Below are positions 59,907 through 64,000 of a stretch of DNA of 64,000 nt, piece by piece. The notes below the pieces were generated by a model. It was given only the letters and a program-made list of their open reading frames with translations, ran no database searches and was not told the origin of the DNA. Position numbers and translations under genes: made by a program. The DNA comes from Vreelandella zhuhanensis (GTDB lineage: Bacteria > Pseudomonadota > Gammaproteobacteria > Pseudomonadales > Halomonadaceae). The stretch lies in NCBI RefSeq assembly GCF_009793355.1, contig NZ_WTKP01000013.1, forward strand, positions 1 to 64,000, given 5' to 3'. How positions within the stretch are numbered: position 1 is the stretch's first letter; each line of letters starts with the position of its first letter.

Positions 59907-62741
59907 TTACAGATTGAAGGCATCTTCCACTAGCTGGCGCTGCTGTTGAGTATGAACGGACATATAACCTGCTGCCGGTGCTGCTGATGCCGGGCGTCCG
60001 GCAAACTTGAGGTTGCGCCCCAAGCCATCTTTCAGCATATCGGCCACGGCCCGCATGTGATGCTGGCTCGAGTACCAGGCTCCTTGGTTGAGCGGCTCTT
60101 CCTGACACCACACCACATCCTCGATATTGGTGTAGGGCGTCAGAATTTCCAGCAGCTCTTCCTTGGGGAACGGGTACAGCTGTTCGATACGCACGATAGC
60201 GGTATCGTCACGCTCATTATCGACTCGCCAGTTTGCCAGGTCGTAATAAACCTTACCGGCGCACAACACCACGCGTTTTACCTTCTCCGGTTTGAGATCG
60301 GCTTGGTCGGGCAATACCATATGGAATTTGCCGTAAGCCAGATCATCCAGGCTGGAAACAGCTTCCTTATGCCGCAACAGCGATTTCGGCGACATGATCA
60401 CCAATGGCTTGCGCAGCGGACGAATCACCTGGCGGCGCAACAGATGGAAGATCTGTCCTGGCGTGGTCGGCACACACACCTGCATATTGTGCTCGGCGCA
60501 CATTTGCAGGAAACGTTCCAGACGTGCCGATGAGTGCTCCGGCCCCTGGCCTTCATAGCCATGCGGCAATAGCATGGTCAGACCACACAGACGTCCCCAT
60601 TTGGTTTCACCGGAGGAGATGAACTGGTCCACCACCACTTGGGCACCATTGAAGAAATCACCGAACTGCGCTTCCCAAATCACCAAGTCGTTCGGGGCAG
60701 TAGTGGAATAGCCGTATTCGAAGGCAAGCACGGCTTCTTCGGAAAGGAAGGAGTCGTGAATGGTAAATGTCGGCTGAGCGTCCGCCATGTTCTGTAGCGG
60801 CACATAAGTGCTGCCATCTTTCTGGTTGTGGACCACAGCGTGGCGGTGGGAAAAGGTACCGCGACCCACATCCTGACCGGTCAGGCGAATCGAGTGTCCC
60901 TGGTCGAGCAAGGTGGCGTAAGCCAAGGTCTCGGCAAAGCCCCAGTTGAGGCCCATGCCACCGGCATGCATCTTGCGTCGGTCTTCGTAGATCTTGGCCA
61001 CCTGGCGCTGCACTTCCACGCCGTCGGGAATCTCGCACATCCTGGCGGCCAGCTGCTGCAGGTGCTTCATATCCACGGTGGTATCGGCATCGCCGCTCCA
61101 CTCGTGTCCCAGATAGGGTGCCCAATCAACGAACAGGGAGGTATTGGGTTCCTGCACCAAGGCATTGGCCACATGGTTACCCGCTACCAGATCCTCGCGG
61201 TAGGTTTCCACCATCGCCTTGGCATCGGCTTCGCTAAGTATGCCCTGTTCCACCAGCCGCTGCGCATAAATGGAACGTGGAGACGGATGGCCCTTGATCT
61301 TGGAGTACATCATGGGCTGGGTGCCCGATGGCTCATCGGCTTCGTTATGGCCGCGACGGCGGTAACACACCAGATCGATCACCACGTCGCGCTTGAATTC
61401 CTGGCGATAGTCGATGGCGACTTGAGTGGCGTGCAACACCGCATCCGCGTCATCACCGTTGACATGGAAGATCGGCGCCTGAACCATTTTGGCGATATCG
61501 GTGCAGTATTCGGTGGAACGGGTATCCGCCGGGTGCGACGTGGTAAAGCCAACTTGGTTGTTGATGACGATATGTACCGTGCCACCGGTCTTGTAAGCGC
61601 GGGTCTGGGACATCTGGAATGTCTCCATGACCACGCCCTGGCCGGCGAAGGCGGCGTCGCCATGAACATTGATCGGCAGTACCTTGGTGCCGTCCTTGTC
61701 ATTGCGTCGGTCCTGACGGGCACGCACCGACCCTTCGACCACCGGGGCCACGATTTCCAGGTGTGAAGGGTTGAATGACATGGCCAGGTGCACTTCACCG
61801 CCCGGCGACATGACATTGGAACTGAAGCCCTGGTGATATTTGACATCACCGGAACCCCGTTCGATGACTTTCTTGCCATCGAACTCGTCAATCAGGTCCG
61901 CCGGGTTCTTGCCGAGAATATTGACCAGAAGATTGAGACGGCCACGGTGAGCCATGCCGATGACGACTTCCTTGGTACCGTAACCGCCGGCACGCTGGAT
62001 CAGCTCGTCCATCATCGGAATAAAGGCTTCACCGCCCTCCAGGCCGAAGCGCTTGGTGCCCGGATACTTCGATGCCAGGTAGTTTTCCAGCCCTTCCGCA
62101 GCAGTCAGACGCTCAAGTACGTGCTTGCGCACATCTTCATTGAACTTGGGTGCACTGCGTACCGCTTCGAAACGCCGCTGTAGCCAGCGCTTTTCTTCGG
62201 TATCGACAATGTGCATGATCTCGCAGCCGATCGAGCGACAGTAGGTCTGCTCGAGGGCGTCGACAATTTCACGCAAGGGGGCCTTGTCCATACCCAGGAA
62301 AAACGAGCCGGTCTGAAACTCGGTGTCCAGGTCAGCTTTGGAAAGCTGATGGAACGACAGATCAAGGTCGGGGACGGGGGTGGGATTACGCAGGTCCAGG
62401 GGATCGATATTGGCCTTCTGATGGCCACGAAAGCGATACGCGTTGATCAACTGCAGGACTTTGACCTGCTTCTTGTTCTCTCCGCTGTCAACAGCGGCGA
62501 CCGCAGCGCCTGGGCGCGTTTCTCGGCCTAGTTGATAGAACTGATCACGGATGGGGCTTAGTGGAACATCGTGGGAGGCACTGCCCTCGGGGCGCGGCAA
62601 CTGGTCAAAATAGTTGCGCCACTCGTCAGGGACAGTATCAGGATCATCAAGGTACTGCTCGTAAAGCGCTTCCACGTAGTGGACATTGCCACCACTAACG
62701 TGAGAGGAACGCCACATTAACTCCATTATGCCTTGTTGCAT
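59907..62741 (-). CDS. sucA: 2-oxoglutarate dehydrogenase E1
   Basis: This 944-residue thiamine-diphosphate enzyme decarboxylates 2-oxoglutarate. Key blocks are FLGMDKAPLREIVDALEQTYC, MAHRGRLNLLVNILGKNP, the GDAAFAGQGVV ThDP motif with VQAPIFHVNGDDADAVL, and RRGHNEADEPSGTQP. I choose ATG 62741 because MQQGIMELMWRSSHVSGGN then lines up with other SucA N-termini; ATG 62726 has a better-placed AAGG box but would remove five residues. sucB follows after 39 bp. Confidence 0.96.
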   Translation of the reverse strand: MQQGIMELMWRSSHVSGGNVHYVEALYEQYLDDPDTVPDEWRNYFDQLPRPEGSASHDVPLSPIRDQFYQLGRETRPGAAVAAVDSGENKKQVKVLQLINAYRFRGHQKANIDPLDLRNPTPVPDLDLSFHQLSKADLDTEFQTGSFFLGMDKAPLREIVDALEQTYCRSIGCEIMHIVDTEEKRWLQRRFEAVRSAPKFNEDVRKHVLERLTAAEGLENYLASKYPGTKRFGLEGGEAFIPMMDELIQRAGGYGTKEVVIGMAHRGRLNLLVNILGKNPADLIDEFDGKKVIERGSGDVKYHQGFSSNVMSPGGEVHLAMSFNPSHLEIVAPVVEGSVRARQDRRNDKDGTKVLPINVHGDAAFAGQGVVMETFQMSQTRAYKTGGTVHIVINNQVGFTTSHPADTRSTEYCTDIAKMVQAPIFHVNGDDADAVLHATQVAIDYRQEFKRDVVIDLVCYRRRGHNEADEPSGTQPMMYSKIKGHPSPRSIYAQRLVEQGILSEADAKAMVETYREDLVAGNHVANALVQEPNTSLFVDWAPYLGHEWSGDADTTVDMKHLQQLAARMCEIPDGVEVQRQVAKIYEDRRKMHAGGMGLNWGFAETLAYATLLDQGHSIRLTGQDVGRGTFSHRHAVVHNQKDGSTYVPLQNMADAQPTFTIHDSFLSEEAVLAFEYGYSTTAPNDLVIWEAQFGDFFNGAQVVVDQFISSGETKWGRLCGLTMLLPHGYEGQGPEHSSARLERFLQMCAEHNMQVCVPTTPGQIFHLLRRQVIRPLRKPLVIMSPKSLLRHKEAVSSLDDLAYGKFHMVLPDQADLKPEKVKRVVLCAGKVYYDLANWRVDNERDDTAIVRIEQLYPFPKEELLEILTPYTNIEDVVWCQEEPLNQGAWYSSQHHMRAVADMLKDGLGRNLKFAGRPASAAPAAGYMSVHTQQQRQLVEDAFNL

Positions 62742-62890
62742 CTCTCGGTCACCCTGCACTGATGGGGTGGTATCGGCATCGCCACGCATGCGCGACGACA
62801 TCGCTGTTGCCCTGCCGGCGGGGCGGGAGGTTTGCCGGCGGCGCCGGCCTATAGCCGGAAGCCCTTTCGTTCTCTGCTCTTACTTTTCGA

Positions 62891-62920
62891 TATTTCTTTT
62901 TTCAGTATTTCTTTTTTCAG
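62891..62920. repeat. Tandem 15-mer, two copies
   Basis: TATTTCTTTTTTCAG occurs twice back to back, and TACTTC starts a broken third copy. On the transcribed minus strand it reads as A-rich CTGAAAAAAGAAATA, in the untranslated leader of sucA. Confidence 0.85.
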
Positions 62921-62942
62921 TACTTCGCGTTCGCGCCATGCT

Positions 62943-62973
62943 CAAGAGCCGGTACTCACGGCACCGGCTCTTG
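62943..62973 (-). terminator. Hairpin in the sdhB-sucA gap
   Basis: The 11-bp stem CAAGAGCCGGT/ACCGGCTCTTG closes a 9-nt loop. There is no T-run directly after it on the minus strand, so it may be a processing or attenuation structure and not a true terminator. Confidence 0.5.
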
Positions 62974-63098
62974 AACCTGGCTACGATGTGACGCGACTTG
63001 ATGCCACACCACAACGCTCAGCTTCTATGATAACAAGCGAGCCGTCACGATTTAAGTGGCTTACACGGCAACTTAAGTGGCATTTCGCTTGTTTTTTC

Positions 63099-63809
63099 TT
63101 ATGTGGCTTCGGCCAATAGCATTTCACGAATCTTGCCGATAGCCCGAGTCGGGTTCAAACCCTTGGGACATACCGCAACGCAATTCATGATGCCCCGGCA
63201 GCGGAACACACTGAACGGGTCTTCCAGCTCGGACAAACGCTCCTGTGTAGCGGTATCGCGCGTATCCACCAGGAAGCGATAGGACTGCAGCAGACCGGCC
63301 GGGCCGACGAATTTTTCCGGGTTCCACCAAAACGATGGGCAAGCTGTCGAACAGCAAGCACACAGAATGCACTCGTAAAGCCCATCGAGTTTCTCGCGGT
63401 CCTCAGGCGACTGAAGACGCTCGATAGCCGGCGCCGGGGTGTCGTTCTGCAGATAGGGCTGAATACGCTCATACTGTTTATAGAACAACCCCATGTCCAC
63501 GACCATATCGCGGATCACCGGCAGCCCAGGCAAGGGGCGCAACACCAGTTTATTATCCTTGATGACTTCGGATAGCGGCGTGATGCATGCCAGTCCATTC
63601 TTGCCATTCATGTTCATGCCGTCGGAACCGCAAACGCCTTCACGGCAGCTGCGGCGAAATGCCAAGGCGCTATCCTGCTCTTTCATCAGATGCAGAACAT
63701 CCAGCACCATCAGGTCGCGACCTTTGGTATCGACCTGAAACTCCTGCATGTACGGCGCGGAGTCGGTTTCCGGGTTGTAGCGGTATACGGATACCTGAAG
63801 GTTGGACAT
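63099..63809 (-). CDS. sdhB: Succinate dehydrogenase iron-sulfur subunit
   Basis: This 236-residue subunit passes electrons from FAD to quinone. The 2Fe-2S ligands are Cys55, Cys60 and Cys75, with Asp63 at the fourth position as in E. coli. The 4Fe-4S and 3Fe-4S ligands are Cys147, Cys150, Cys153 and Cys157 (CILCACCSTACP) with Cys204, Cys210 and Cys214 (CRGIMNCVAVCP). GAGGGAG precedes the ATG. sdhA lies 27 bp upstream. Confidence 0.97.
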   Translation of the reverse strand: MSNLQVSVYRYNPETDSAPYMQEFQVDTKGRDLMVLDVLHLMKEQDSALAFRRSCREGVCGSDGMNMNGKNGLACITPLSEVIKDNKLVLRPLPGLPVIRDMVVDMGLFYKQYERIQPYLQNDTPAPAIERLQSPEDREKLDGLYECILCACCSTACPSFWWNPEKFVGPAGLLQSYRFLVDTRDTATQERLSELEDPFSVFRCRGIMNCVAVCPKGLNPTRAIGKIREMLLAEAT

Positions 63810-63836
63810 AGTGACTCCCTCTCGTCAATACGGAGT

Positions 63837-64000
63837 TTAGTAGGTGCGAATTTTCGGTTCGAGCGTTGCCATGGTCTTAGGCTTGAAGTTGACGTCGCGC
63901 TTTTTCAGCTGCTTTGTCGCCGGGAAGTACAGTGAGTGCTTCAGCCAGTTGACGTCGTCACGATCCGGGTAGTCGTAGCGAGAGTGCGCACCACGGCTTT
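63837..64000 (-). CDS. sdhA: Succinate dehydrogenase flavoprotein subunit, C-terminal end (partial)
   Basis: The window ends inside this gene. The last 54 codons are visible and read SRGAHSRYDYPDRDDVNWLK to KIRTY, then TAA (63837-63839). SRGAHSR and the C-terminal PKIRTY are hallmarks of SdhA. The rest, with FAD binding and the dicarboxylate site, and presumably sdhCD, lie to the right of the window. Confidence 0.95.
   Translation of the reverse strand, partial: SRGAHSRYDYPDRDDVNWLKHSLYFPATKQLKKRDVNFKPKTMATLEPKIRTY

Larger units (their letters stand above)
62742..63098 (-). promoter_or_regulatory. sdhB-sucA intergenic region with repeats and hairpin
   Basis: These 357 bp between sdhB and sucA contain no convincing gene. 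They hold a hairpin at 62943-62973, a perfect 15-bp tandem repeat at 62891-62920, and a 9-bp direct repeat TTAAGTGGC at 63052-63060 and 63073-63081, exactly 21 bp apart. They probably carry the sucA promoter as well as processing or attenuation signals between sdh and suc. Confidence 0.6.

Noticed and set aside
60828..61766. 312-codon open frame on the plus strand
   Set aside because: It is a shadow of sucA, without recognisable motifs.

Overview
The window is a 64 kb stretch of gammaproteobacterial chromosome, about 55-60% G+C by eye. Gene content and protein sequences fit a halophilic or marine lineage near Halomonas/Chromohalobacter. The clues are Rmf, SlyB, the 1600-residue NAD-glutamate dehydrogenase, a 531-residue isocitrate lyase of the Pseudomonas/Acinetobacter type, a fused RlmKL, and E. 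coli-like gene order around ftsK-lolA, aat/infA/clpA/clpS and icd/rluE/nudJ/mnmA/hflD/purB. The family-level assignment is inference. Nearly all of the window is housekeeping DNA. I see no insertion sequence, prophage, CRISPR array or rRNA operon.

Layout. 1-9.9 kb: tRNA-Glu with a near-consensus promoter, msrB, rbgA, alaA, htpX, pdxB, a small WGR-like protein, a glutaredoxin-like protein joined to rlmKL, rmf and pyrD. 10-19.8 kb: gdhB, trmA, murI, a hemerythrin-fold protein that seems to have lost most of its metal ligands, rarA and lolA. 20-28 kb: ftsK divergent from aat-bpt-infA, then clpA and clpS. These last genes form a complete N-degron module: two leucyl-transferases, an adaptor and an unfoldase. 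28-37.6 kb: icd, then the operon rluE-nudJ-mnmA-hflD-purB-roxA-GNAT, then aceA behind a long, repeat-rich control region. 37.8-48.2 kb: slyB, slyD, small membrane proteins, an MFS transporter, an NlpC/P60 lipoprotein, a large protein with three DUF1266-like repeats, a GlsB/YeaQ protein, a hexose-6-phosphate mutarotase, and ycjX-ycjF. 48.4-50.3 kb: rnb.

50.4-54.2 kb is the one clearly accessory segment. It is a tight four-gene operon read leftwards: SDR epimerase, glucose-1-phosphate cytidylyltransferase (rfbF), an NAD(P)-dependent SAF-domain oxidoreductase, and an RmlC-like cupin epimerase. An A+T-rich leader precedes it. It looks like a nucleotide-sugar pathway, but no canonical CDP-glucose 4,6-dehydratase and no glycosyltransferase are present, so its product cannot be named. 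It is the best candidate here for an undescribed system.

54.6-64 kb: the TCA-cycle block sdhA(partial)-sdhB-sucA-sucB-lpdA-sucC-sucD, all on the minus strand. SucB carries two lipoyl domains. With icd and aceA, the window covers the isocitrate branch point and the 2-oxoglutarate-to-fumarate half of the cycle. GdhB supplies 2-oxoglutarate from glutamate.
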